A stretch of 64,000 bases of DNA from Blastomussa wellsi (taxonomy: Eukaryota > Cnidaria > Anthozoa > Scleractinia > Plerogyridae). Shown here in pieces: positions 37,716 through 50,048 of the stretch (position 1 is the first letter of the stretch; each line of letters begins with the position of its first letter). A program made the position numbers and the translations under genes. Below the pieces are notes generated by a model. The model worked only from the letters and a program-made list of their open reading frames with translations, did no database searches and was not told the DNA's origin. The DNA is taken from the NCBI GenBank assembly GCA_947652115.1, contig OX393562.1, positions 1,873,794-1,937,793 on the forward strand. The letters are read 5' to 3'.

Positions 37716-38219
37716 TTAGTTCGTGTCAGTTAGAAATCAGACATGATAATTTTCAGAGTGGTCTTTATCTTCACTTGCTTTGGTGATGAGCAACGCCAAG
37801 ACTAGATGCTTCGGATCGCCACGAGTTTCAACGTCTGCGAATTTACAGGCAACAGCTGCGAGTCCCTCTAGAATGTCCTAACGCAGATTTTTCTAATCCA
37901 ATAATGATTTGAAAAATGGTCCCAAGAGAAAACTGTGATTTTTTTTGTTTGTCCATCAACACTTCTTAAGTGAAAAATACCTTGTTACCCGGTGGAGTCT
38001 CAAAAAGTGTTCATAAATTGCGCGACTGCGATCAAGATGATAAGCGACGAAAAATGGAACGCAGCTCATGGAAATCCACTCTTGCAATCGCTAACTACGG
38101 TGACATAAACGTCTGTAAAAATGAGAGCGCTGTCAAAGAGATACTTCACTTACATCACATTGCCAAGACTTACCAAGGCGAAATGCACAACTGAGTGAGT
38201 TCTGAAATGTGTCCCTCCT
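37716..38219. other. Upstream of the GPCR, no gene seen
   Basis: Probably holds the 5' UTR and promoter of the GPCR. No TATA box or exon is clear. Confidence 0.4.
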
Positions 38220-38354
38220 TTAAATAGGATCCCAGCTAAGCCCAAGGGACTTGTCGAGGCCAGTTCTTTCGGTGTTGTTTTGGTGAAACGTCACGATGGA
38301 TTTGCCTCCCGTTCGGAGGTTAATTGCTTTTCCTGATTCAGCCGCAACAAACTG
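38220..38354 (-). CDS. Possible terminal exon, family not recognised
   Basis: On the minus strand TTTTTCCCTTCAG, a good polypyrimidine acceptor, precedes an open stretch reading FVAAESGKAINLRTGG and VTFHQNNTERTGLDKS, ending SWDPI and TAA. Composition looks protein-like. No upstream exon was found, so it may be chance or a relic. Confidence 0.25.
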   Translation of the reverse strand, partial: QFVAAESGKAINLRTGGKSIVTFHQNNTERTGLDKSLGLSWDPI

Positions 38355-41300
38355 AAGGGAAAAAGGCATGAATTTATTACTAATAACTACGTATTTACGT
38401 GAAATCTCAACTTCTTTTACACCATGTTTAAATCCAATTTTATTTCTCAACCAAACAAACAAAGATAAGTTAAGTGTTTGATACCAAAACAACACTCGAA
38501 AGTGGTTCGCGGGTGTAAAGTTTCGCCCATCTGAGAAACCACCCAAATGTATGGTAAACGTGCGTTTGTCGGAAAAGTACAGAACATTTGAGCTTCCACA
38601 GATAATGAGTCAAAACGTGGGTAAATACAACTTCAAAAGCACTTAAACGAAAACCGGAACGTCGTCATTACCGAAACCAACTTTTGTCACTCATTTCGCT
38701 TCTTTTGAAAACCAAAATTTGGTAAAACGAACTGCTTACGTCGCTCTTTAGCTCAAGCCTAAGGAATTTCAACCGTGGCCTTTGTTTCAACGTGTTCTGT
38801 GACTGTCAATTGATGGAGGGAATCAATAGCAATTTCGCAATAATCGAACACAGGTGCTTGAACGTCAATTTATCATTGAGCTGCCTTGAACTACGATTTT
38901 TTTCTACGGAAAAGCTTTTAGCACCCATAGAAACGAACCTTAGAAACCTCGCTCGGTTTGTATTAACTCAGCGATATGGAATCCATTTCTCTATGTTTAC
39001 GTTTTACCAGCTTTTGTACAACAAAGGGAAACGAGAACACAGCAAAAAAGGACACCAAAACCGGCTGGTGCCTCGGTCATTTTAAGCTATAATTGTGTAT
39101 GTTAATTCCAAAAGTAACTACTATACTAAGGACATACCTGTTCAGTCGCGTCCTTAACCCTATTCCTGACTCATTATTGACATAACCAGCGCGTATCCTA
39201 GTCTATGCAAATTATTTCTCCTTGTGATTATTATAACAATCACTTTCACTTAAAGCTGATTACTCGGATGTTGAATGCCAGCTGCCCCAGCCAAATTTCC
39301 GACAAAAAGCGAAATGTAGTTTTTGCCACAATTATCCTTTTTTGACCGTTAAACGGCCTGCTTGAGGTTTTTGTCAATATTCATGCAGCTCCAAGCTGGC
39401 GAAGAATCTAAAAAAATAGCACCACGCGAGAAAGGACAACAGATTTTCTTTTATAATCCAAGGAGTGCTCGGTTTAATCTTTCTTCTATTTGCCGTAATG
39501 GCCTGCCCAAACAAAACCAAATCTGGACAAAAGGGGTTTTTATGCTGGTAAAATAAATATCAAATCCCAAGGAACAACAACAGAAATCCCTCGGGTAATC
39601 GTAAACGCAGAACAAATGAATAAACAGAACTAAAAGTGAATAAAAAGCTAGCAATGATAGTTGGAAACACAATAAACTCGTGCTCTGCCTGTCGACCGCT
39701 ACTCAGTTACGTAATGATTATTCATGTGCCCGTTTGAAAGGCGATGATCAGTCATTACGGGTATTAGATTGTAGTTTTCTTCGCAGTTACTTTTGGAGAA
39801 GCCAAAAATACGTCAAGATTCCAAAACCCTTAAGAGTCAACTCTTTTGCTAACTGCAGTTGTAATCTAACCACTAACATTTCTGCACCCTCAATAACGAG
39901 CTGCAAGCTAAATTGTGTTGAAGAGCGCACGTTTATCTGTAAATATTCATGACAACCGACATGTCGGAAACTTGACAATGATGAGAAAAGAAAAACGTTG
40001 AACAAATTTATCGCACGACTTTATTCAACTGCTCTTTTAAGGAGAAAGTGCTGCTTCTAAATCTCGGAACAATTTCAATGAAAAAGCATCCATGTCAGTG
40101 AAGTTTTGTAGGGATGTTATATTGAGACTGGGTACAGTGCTGATCGACTTTTGATTGCCGAGATCTTTACAAGACATATTTTACTATTTGTGTCTGGAGC
40201 AAGATCGATATCAAAGTGTTTGTCTGGCCTGAGGGTATTTCGATGCTTTCTGTTCCATGTAATCGTAAAACAAGACTTTTATATTTTATATATCTGATCT
40301 GAGTGTGCGAAAAAAGAACTCGGAATTCAGTAGTATACCAGCTGTACCGCAGTAAATTATTTTTTCCAAAGCGTTCGCACTGTTCGCAGAATATAAATGT
40401 AACTTTTTCCCGCTCACTGCAGGCGGCAGGGTGATATCGAGACTTATTGAGCATTTATGGCACGCGGGTAGGAATCAGTGAGAAATGATTTATCGGGATA
40501 TAACTTGGCCTAATGTGAAATCACTCGATGTTGTTCATTTGCCTTGTAATTTGCAAGGCACGAGCTGCTTTGGTATCCAACTGCAGCAGCAAGATTCCTG
40601 CAATTCAACCGCCTCTCACGGCACAGTCTTGTGAAATAAATATGGCCACCGGACTGGTGATAAAAGAGCTAAAACTTCTGTACAAATCTCAGAAATATTG
40701 GCACGCAATACCGCACTGTTGTCATTGAAACTCCCGCATGGAATCGATAAACTCGCAGATGAGAAATCTCATGACCCGCAGGCTGAACTGACATTGTATG
40801 AAGAAAATTTGACGAATGTTTTGGAAAATCGTATCGCTTGTTAAGGTACCGGATTATTGGAACTTCAAAGGGATGCCGCGAATCTTTGAGAAAAACTCAA
40901 GCGAATGCATAACTGTCTGCAATGAAGTTCACGAAAAACAAGCCATAAATAATATCCTAGTTAAAGAGATTTTTAGTAAGGTGGCGAACGTTTTCGCCTT
41001 TTTGTACAGGAACAAGAATATTGCTGTCATTATAACTCTAAATAATTTATTTGCATCGTTCGGTCGACTTTACGACAAACATAATTTTATTCGCCGGTCA
41101 GGAAATTTATCTGGCCCTTCGTATCATCGATAGTCCGCGAGTTTTGGTGCACACACACCGGGAAATCAGCTTGATATGAAGATTGCATTCTATAATATAA
41201 TCTTCAAAACAAAGAACACGAACGAATGACCTTGTTAGGACGTTGGCCTTTAATAACAGCAACATCAGCTATTTGCTGGTTGTCATCTCTCTATTAAATC

Positions 41301-42903
41301 AAAGGCAGACAATGTGGAACCCTAATAAAAAGCAAGACGGGAAGTTGCTGGTTTTAATTAAAACAACACGAGTGGGGTCTTACCAGTAATCAGGACTATA
41401 TTAATGTAAAGAGTGGAGTAACATTTGAAAAGCTCAAAGCTTCCTGTTACTAAAACAGGGAAAATGTCCCGATATTATCATAATTTCGAGGGAAAGAATT
41501 TCGAAAGTTTTATGATCAGCATGCGAATTCGAAAATCAAGGACTGAAACAGCATAAAATAATAAAAATGCTGAAACAAAGATTAATATATCCACAGTTTC
41601 CTTGTCATTGCCTTATGACCGGCTTAAGCTCTATGGCTTAGTTTTCCAGATTAAAATAAAGCCTTAAGGGGTTTTTGAAGAATAATCATTCCAAATCCGC
41701 TAAATACTCGAACGACATGGACTGAGCCGAAAATTAGACAGCCAGAAAAATTTGAAATGATAAACAATTGTCCGCTTGAATATTGTATGTTTAAATCTTG
41801 CTCATGAACCAGTGAGCTTTCTGAAATATTGGGTAGCCGGCCTGTCGTGTAGATATACTCTTTGGAAAGCCACATCTATCATCCGGCCAAATCCACTTTG
41901 TTACACAGGTGCAGATTAATTTCATGTTAAGTCTTGGAAAATTTACCAGAAACAAAATCAGTTTCTCTTCGATACATAAAAGCCCAAAATTAATCTTTTA
42001 AACTCTCCGGACTTCTCAAATCAAAACTCAATTTTTGGATGTTCTTATTTTCTCAAACGCTTTTTTGAGTTTTTAATGGCAATTTCTCTCTTCACACCAA
42101 TGCAAATACAATGAATGATGACAAAATATGATAAGATATATTCACACACTCGACAAGGCTTTTCGAGTTTTTCAAGAACTCATTCAAAACCAGACTGGCC
42201 AATCTTACTGCTTCTTTGAGTATTAACTCCTGACAATGTTGTAATCAAAGTTCTTCAGTTGTCTTATTACAGCCATTAAAAACACAGTTCATCGTCGCCA
42301 GGCAAACGATGGGAGTGCAGATTGGAGCCACTTCGCGTTGATGTCATTAATTTTGTGTTCAGCTCTCCATCGTCTTCAAGTTTTACAATATATTCGAACA
42401 AGCTGCCAAGTTTTAATAAATTAAGGAAAATTAAACGCATACACACCTATCATGGTCTGTTGGTGAAACTTCGCTCACAGGTGATAAAGAATGCTAGCAT
42501 GTCATGAAAAACCAAATAAAACATCACTTGGTGGAGAGAAATGAAGTTGATGCTTCTAGAAGCACTGTCGCCGGCTTCATTCACTCAATCGCGCGCCGAA
42601 ACAATCAATTCTTCGAAAATTGAGACCGGTACACAAAGTGATTTAATGTACCACGTCAGAAAACATCTAACTATCTTTGGCGCAAAAGGTTTAAATCTAA
42701 AATTTAATTAATGGATATACCACTCAGGAAACGGCGAATAAATACGGTTTGATTTGCATCTGATTGGTGTGCTGGCGTTCTAATTCGCAGCTGCATGAAA
42801 ACGTTTATTACGATCGCAAGCATTAGAAAACCTTGGGCGTTCCTGATGTGTGATTTTCTTATCTTCAACAACAAATATCGTTTTCGTTTTTCCTTGGCTC
42901 AAT
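38355..42903. other. Intergenic, no gene seen
   Basis: AT-rich DNA. The open frames are below about 110 codons and carry no motif I recognise. Confidence 0.5.
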
Positions 42904-43064
42904 AATAGACCAATTTCGATATTTTAAAATTCATCCTAAAACAATAGACCTCAGCATGAGGCTCCGGGGTATAAATTATAGAGTTTGTGGGATTTATTCC
43001 CCGGAGCCTCGCAGTGATGTCTATTGTTTTAGGCTGAATATTAAAATATCGAAATTGGTCTATT
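42904..43064. mobile_element. Palindromic MITE (161 bp)
   Basis: It begins AATAGACCAATTTCGATATT and ends with its reverse complement. The arms continue through CCTAAAACAATAGAC and GGCTCCGGGG, around a short AT-rich centre. Confidence 0.88.
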
Positions 43065-44009
43065 GAATTTCCTCCTTCCTGATAAGGCTTGCTGGTGGAT
43101 ATGTAGTCTGCTATAGTTGATTCATGAGCCCGCGATATTAGATGAAGCCTCGGGAAATGTATCATGTTGCTTAGCAACAACTATGGCGACAACAAGCTCA
43201 CGTGACAGCTTTTGTGGAACTTGCATGTGGGATTTTTTAATTATAATCATAATTAAATGTTGTAATATTGGAGTTATTATTTGCCAAACTGCCGACAATT
43301 TTTGTTCGACTTGCGTTGGTGAAATTGTCGCCTTTCCTGCCCATTGAAAAGCATCGTGGGCATTATTTCTAATTAGAAACTGTGCACTACGTTGGCGGAA
43401 AAATGCTAACATTTCATTATCAACCTGTGTTAGAATGACTAGATTAGGTGAATTTATCCCTGCTTACAATAATTGGCTGACGTTTCGAAAGGCATCTCTC
43501 ACGCCGGGGATTTTTAGCTCTCAAAGCGGCCAACAGCTTAGCTTATGTGGGGGCGTGATAGGTTTAATGAATTCTCGGGGTCATAACATTTGTTCTGCCA
43601 AAGGTATCAAACTAAAATTTACACATGCAACACGGCTCAGTTAGAGAAATGTTTTACACCTAAAGTTGCCTTGGTTACTGGTCACGTGACCACGTACATG
43701 CCTAAATAAAATGTAAACACTTTTAAAGATTTCTCCTTCTTCAATATCATGCCTACAAACAAGATATTTTGCACCAATATAGTAACCAAAAATTAGAAAA
43801 ACTTTATTTGGAATGCATTTACACTCCGGCGTTATCGAAAAGGAGAATGGGTCTTATCCATTTGAAGCCTGGATTTTTCTAAATCGGAAATAATAAAGAG
43901 AAATGAAGATCAAACTGGTATGACAAATCAAAATAAATTTAAACCACAACACAATAATTGTATCCTCGATGTTCCTAAACTTAGGAACGGCTAGCGGTCG
44001 ATACCATTA
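43065..44009. other. Intergenic, no gene seen
   Basis: Nothing recognised. Confidence 0.45.
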
Positions 44010-44265
44010 ATTATAAAATAACTGAGATACTACGCGCGCTCTCATTGGTTGATAGGTGTGTTTAGATGAGAGTATGTAAACACGGTTGTTACGTGTATTT
44101 TTTAGAAATATTTTATAAAAGCAACAGATGACTTTTTCGGGGGTTTGGGATAATTCTCGGAAGTTATGCAAACCCTCGACTGCGTCTCGGGTTTGCATAG
44201 CTGTCTCAAATTCTCCCAACCCCCTCGTGTTTAGATGAGGTTATGTAAACACGGAAAAAGTCCTC
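44010..44265. mobile_element. Palindromic MITE, family 2 copy B
   Basis: TTATAAAATAACTGAGATAC, then ACTACGCGCGCTCTC, and a right-half hairpin ending GTGTTTAGATGAGGTTATG. It is the diverged sister of 30,166-30,440. Confidence 0.8.
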
Positions 44266-44562
44266 CGATTGCGTAAATATAATTGCAAAGATTATTTCGT
44301 TTTCATTACCCGAGGAAGCGGCAAGTTAGTTATTTCTACTTCCCCTAGACTCAGTAAAATTTCACTTACATTGTTTTTTCTTCGGAGAAAATATTGTAAA
44401 GCAACTTGTGGTGTAACGACCAATGGGATGATTTGATTTGCCTGAACGCCAAGAAAGGAATTTCCTGGGATCAAAACATAACAACTAGTTTGCCAATTGC
44501 CTTGTGCGTTACAGCTATTTTTTAGACGGAAATTCCGAATGAACCCAAAGGAATCTACCATA

Positions 44563-45158
44563 TACCGTAGTTTCTCGATTAAACGCCGGGCCCGAATAAA
44601 CGCCCGTTTTAAATAAACGGTGGATCTGGAACGTCACGATTTTCTGAGTCGTTTCTGAGTCGTTTTTCTGCGACGAACCAAAATTACCCTTAAAACGTAA
44701 GAAACCTAAAACTTATAGTTTACTCACGAAGAAAAAAAAGCAAAGAGATGATACTAAACCAAAAAGGAACAAGGATGGTTAAAGGGGGATTCTACCTGAA
44801 TTTCAATGAAATGTTGGGAGGTTTAGAGATTGTATAAAAGGAAGAAAAGTAGTTTGAAGCCAGTTTGGTAGGGGGACTGTTTGGGTGTGCATATTCTAAT
44901 TTTAAACTTCAAATCTAATTTTTAAGCTTCATTGTAAAATTCATTAATAATTCATAAGGAGTAGATCCAATGCAAAGGTACTATTTAGGTCACATGAATG
45001 CTCTGTAAACCCCAATACAAATCAAGAGTAGAATTAACTTTTGATACAAACTCCTGCTCAGCTGATTAGTATTTATTAACTTTTGATACAGATCTTTACT
45101 GATTAAAATGCAAAGCACAATGGAATCGAATAACAATACTTTGCATTCAATTTATTGT

Positions 45159-45198
<40 letters not shown>

Positions 45199-45243
45199 GT
45201 ATGGGCTTTACAATGGCTCGCCTATCGGCTCGCCATTGTAAAT

Positions 45244-45282
<39 letters not shown>

Positions 45283-45632
45283 AAATCTTCATTATTTCCT
45301 ATTTCTCCAAATTTTCCTCCTCCTTTAAGAAAAACTCTCTCCTCCCAAATATACCCAAAAATCATCCAAAAAATTTACAAAACATCACAAAACATTTACT
45401 AGTGAGATGAATGACGGGTTTTGGCATTCCTTGAAACGCAAACGAGATATGTGCTTTAAACCCACTTTAAATGGCGGAAACGGCTTTCAGGTAGAATCCT
45501 GCCTTAAGGATGGAGAAGATTGAGACGGATTGCAAATGACGAATTTGAAAAATTTAGGCTCAATGTTTCAAAAGGCACAAACAGTGACGTAGTTCCTTTA
45601 AATAGACGCCCCCTTGCGTTTAATCGAAGTTC
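44563..45632. mobile_element. DNA-transposon-like element with imperfect TIRs (about 1.07 kb)
   Basis: The left end CCGTAGTTTCTCGATTAAAC with GCCGGGCCCG and ATAAACGCCCG is mirrored at the right by GACGCCCCCTTGCG and TTTAATCGAAGTTCC. Inside, at about 45,505-45,595, is the same small relic (GGATGGAGAAGATTGA) as at 19,987. A nested palindrome is at 45,176-45,274. No transposase is seen. Confidence 0.55.
45176..45274. repeat. Nested inverted repeat
   Basis: GATCTGTATGGGC with TTACAATGGC pairs with GCCATTGTAA and GCCCATACAGATC; flanking GATAAAATATTCGCG and CGCTCATATTTTATC extend it. Confidence 0.8.
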
Positions 45633-48600
45633 CGGTGTTCACTTGAGGTCCGGCATTTGTTTTAGTTTAGTGTTACTCAACCGAATCGCATCCACAGATA
45701 CATGTAATCATTTAGTTTCACACGCCTAGTTGGTGGCACTTACCTGGCTGTGTTCTGGTCAACGGTTTTGTTACATTTTGCCATAAATTCATTAAATTTT
45801 ATGTAAAATCAGTAAAAACCTAGGCTTTCAAAAATAATGAAAAAGTACCCTTGTTTAAAATAACTGAACGCCGGGCTGGGTCAACAGAGCCGAGTTTTAA
45901 ATAAACGCTGGGGAAACACAACGATTGAATTTAAGATAATTAGCGTACAAGTTATAGCTCCGAAGAAACCTTACAAGCCGATTTCAATTTAGAAACTTAA
46001 GGCTGGAGTATCAAAACATAAAAATGAGTTTGTTAATAAATTCAGTTGTGACGTCAGTTATCGAATCGTCGGTTAGATTCTGGATATATCAGCCGTGATC
46101 GGACTGTACATGTGTCATGTGTGCTTCTGCGAATTATATATAAAAAAATTGTTTTGCTGTTTGGTTGATAATAAGTTTTAGGTAGGTTCTACCGCAAATT
46201 TTAAGTTTGATATATTTCCAAATGAATGTCCGCTAATCTTCTACTTTTTGTTTTAAGTTTAAATATGTTTTTATTTTATTATTAGTTTTGATAAGTTCCG
46301 CTATTCATTTGATGGTAAGAAGAAAAAATATTTTATCTTTAAAACGCTGCGCAGATCCTGACTATAGAACTAAAGAAATTAAGGCTGATAACAACAAGCA
46401 GTATTTTTTGTACAGTGTGCAAGAGAATTTCTCGTATTAGAGTTCACCATTTTAGGCGATTTCAACGCATTCCTGCAAAGCAAACCCTGGACGAAAACTG
46501 GTGACCTTTCAATAAACCTTTCCAAATACTTCTGAGTTACATGGGCACTAGAATCGTTCGTGTTGCTTTAATTTATTGACTGATTTGGTTAAAGCTCTCA
46601 TAAAGGACCGCTGAAACAATATAAGCAATCTTCTGTCATCTTTATCAACCAATATTATTGAATGTGATCAGGTCGTGCATACTTTCAGTAAATTGTGGAC
46701 TGCTTAGCTTCGAATCATGGTCGTGGTCGCTTAGGAAAGCTGCCGTTTACGAGAGCTTCAGTTCAACCAAACGTTTACAAAAAGACACATGGGGCGTAAA
46801 TGGAAAAAAATTGAAAAGTGATGGCAAACATTTTCAAGATAAAAAGAATTATTTCTATAAAAACATTTGAAAATATTCTTTAATGTTTGATGTTTTGTTT
46901 TTCCACTGGCTACGAACTGTTTACTTCTGGCGCGCGAGCCGAGACTGCAATATATTAATTATTAATAGGAGAATAATGTTTAATGCAAAGAAGCGAAGTG
47001 TAAGAAAATATATAGTTATGGCGATTTTGAAGTAGCTTAGTTAATATAGAAAGAACTTATCGTTCATATAACATCCAATTTATTTTTTGCATAAGAAATG
47101 GAAAAAAATTACATCAAACATTAATGAAATTTGAAGTTTCTTTTGTGAATTTTTACTTTTGATTAAGAATCCGTTAGCTGTCAAATAATAGAAAAAAATG
47201 CATTTTTCGCTTTCAAATTTATTCCAGCAGCGAGCTTAGCGAGGTAAAAATTTGTATACGACGTATTTTACCCGCGCTGCCAATGAACTTGCGGGTATTT
47301 CTCTCTAACGAGTATTTCTCCGTTTCTCTCTGAAATACGAAGTGTAAAACTGAAGGCAATTGAGCCAAAGAATATTCATAAATTTAAGGTAAAAGAACTA
47401 AAGTTACCTTAAATTCGTTGGTCTTTAGAAAATACAGTCTTTGAATATCGCTACAGGTAACCCGGACGTCCAAACTGGATTTGAGGCTCGCTCTCAAGCA
47501 ATTTCCCACGAGCTATAGATACCAAGATATGCACATGTGTACACGGTGTTATTTACACTGATGAACCTTTAAAACTCGTCGCGAAAATCTGTGAAACTAT
47601 GACGTGTTGACATTTTCTGACGCCAAAAGACCTGCCACATTTATTCACAGAAACACCTCCTGTGCAGTGAAGTTCTCCGCAAAGCCATCAAACCCAGCAC
47701 GCGGCAAATAAACAACATACAAAACCTGTTGACCTCCATATGCACTCGGCTTAATTGGCTAATCACCATATTCGCTTTTGAATTAGCCAATAGCTAATTG
47801 CGTTTTGGCCACATTTAGCTAAGGCTCCCTGCTAATTTCGACTGAATCGGGAGAAAAACTGCCGGTTTATATTCATGGAAGGCTATGTTTCACCTATGAA
47901 AATGTTTCCCCAGTTGTCGAGAACATCCATGTTGCGTTTATATAAATTTAATATTTCCTACTTATAAATACGTTAAGTGTTTAGGATATTTCCAGCAGCT
48001 GATGTGTGCAATAGAGGAATACATTGTGTCCTAAAAATTGACACAGATTAAATTATTCATTTCCTGCTAAAGTGGCTAACCACGCACAACGTGGAAAAGC
48101 TTGTGTGTTGTTAATCGAACGATTATCCACTGGTGACCAATGCGTACTATAATAGTTTGCATAAATTTATACTATCAGACTTTGTATGGATTTGAAATTA
48201 AACATAAAATATCTTCTTTTTCTTTTGAATAGCTACCATTTTTGGGCTTTTGAAAGCCTTAAAAACGATTTTCGTTCCAACGGTCTGTAACATAAACAAA
48301 GAGAGAGGCAAATCTTGTCTCTCTCTCTCTTTATATGGTGTAAACCGTAGAAACGAAAATCACGCGGATGGCTTTCAAACGCTCAAAAAAGACCAAAAAT
48401 GCACTCCAGCCGGTGCGATTTCGAACTTTAATGTAGCTTTTCAAAAGGAAAAAGAATATATTTTCAGCTTAATTTCCAATCCATACAAACCCTCACATAC
48501 AAGCTTTTGGTCACCTGTGGATTAACACGCCACCATTTTTTGCCAAATTCTTAAATTGAGGATTTACTGAGGTTGACTAGTTGCACTACAGTTAAACTGG

Positions 48601-48988
48601 CTTCAACTTGCAGCTAACTACCGACATTAGTTAGCAATATAAACAGCTTTCTTGTAATTTTTTGAATAGTTATTTGAATTTATTTGTTGCCAAACAGTGG
48701 ATAAATTAAATTTAATGTTGCTTAACAGAATACACAGATCGACTAGTCCTTCTCTTGGTTTGACAGAATTCGTGCAACTCATTTTCACAAACATTCACCG
48801 TGTCACACGAGGTGATCGCGAATTGTTGCAGCCACTACGTGTCCCAGCGACTTGTCTCGGCCTTAACTCAATTCCGCTACAAGGATTTCACAAGTTTTAT
48901 GAGCCAGCTTATCTTCTAATAATGAAGTTCTTGTTTGAAGCCGCTCCTTTCTGCTTGCAGTCAAGTAGCCGAGCTTGGTCCGACGGGA
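45633..48988. other. Intergenic, no gene seen
   Basis: Another fragment with GAACGCCGGGCTGGG and AAATAAACGCTGG (about 45,865-45,915) suggests a second copy end of the element at 44,563. No gene is recognised. Confidence 0.45.
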
Positions 48989-49330
48989 GTCAAGACAAGA
49001 CAAGACAAGACTATTTATTTGCACTGAACATTAAGTTACATAAAACATTTATTAATACATTATAATAAATTATACCAATATAAATTAAAACTGACAAACA
49101 GTAGCTTTTCATCCAACTGGAGTTAAATTAGTTGAGTGACAAACATTTATTAGTTGAAAACAAGCATTTTAGTTAGTACACTAAATTATTTCTAAGGGTG
49201 GAAAGTACAGAACAAACATCTATTTTATAATTTACATCAAATTTAAGTAAGACAAGCAGTAAATAAATAAATAAATAGATAAATAATGTAACATAACATA
49301 ACATAAAATAACATGCTAAAAATAGCATTT
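48989..49330 (-). mobile_element. LINE-like 3' tail with (CAAGA)n
   Basis: GTCAAGACAAGACAAGAC followed by TATTTATTTGCACTGAAC has the tail layout of a non-LTR insertion in reverse orientation. No coding part. Confidence 0.4.
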
Positions 49331-49628
49331 ATGAAATGGTTCACGATCGAGTGGCATACCGTGAAATATCCCACAAGTGACTTGATTGTTTCTATCAGTT
49401 GTTATTTTGTTTCAGATATTGCAAGGAATGTTATGTAAGTGTACAAAATGATCGATTGTTTTTTTAAAATAAGGCCAAACTAAGAGAATTGCTTTTTGGA
49501 GCCACTAAGTAAATAATAACAGAAAGGAAAAGACAAATCGCCTCATTGGAACGACCAGAAGGTAACGCAGCCGCTTAATATAGATGTGCATGGGGGATAA
49601 ATAAAGGTTTACCTTAACAAATATTCTG

Positions 49629-49888
49629 TGGGAGGCGCAGTGGCCTAATGGTTAGTGCGTGCGTTGGACTCGGATCGGACGGTCCGGGTTCGGGCCTCTA
49701 GCCAGGGCACTGCCGTGTATAAATGGGTACCGGCGAATTTATTGCTGAGGGGTAACCCTGCGATAGACTAGCATCCCATTCAGGGGGAGTAGAAATACTC
49801 TCTGCCGCTTTATGCTACAGAAGCCAGGATAAGCTCCAGGCCTGATGGGCCACTAGGCCCGAGTGGCCCGATGCAGACTTTACCTTTA
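49629..49888 (+). mobile_element. tRNA-derived SINE
   Basis: The head GGCGCAGTGGCCTAATGG with TTAGTGCGTGCG (A box) and GGTCCGGGTTCGGGCC (B box) is followed by a body including TATAAATGGGTACCGG and GATAAGCTCCAGG, a layout common in marine invertebrate SINEs. Confidence 0.8.
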
Positions 49889-49917
49889 AAGTATTTTACT
49901 GACCATACTTTCGGGAC

Positions 49918-50048
49918 GGCATGTACTACAACGAGGAACACCGGAACACCCCGGAACACCAGAAATACAATAAAATGCCAATAAATTTCTGATGTTCCGG
50001 TGTTCCGTGTTTTGTGGTGTTCCAGTGTTCCTGATTTTAGTACATGCC
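49918..50048. mobile_element. Foldback element of GGAACACC repeats
   Basis: GGCATGTACT opens and AGTACATGCC closes the unit. Inside, repeated GGAACACC on one side faces GGTGTTCC on the other, around an AT-rich centre. Confidence 0.75.

Noticed and set aside
48301..48335. Short CT-rich run within a 91-codon frame
   Set aside because: Low-complexity sequence; no family or splice support for the frame.
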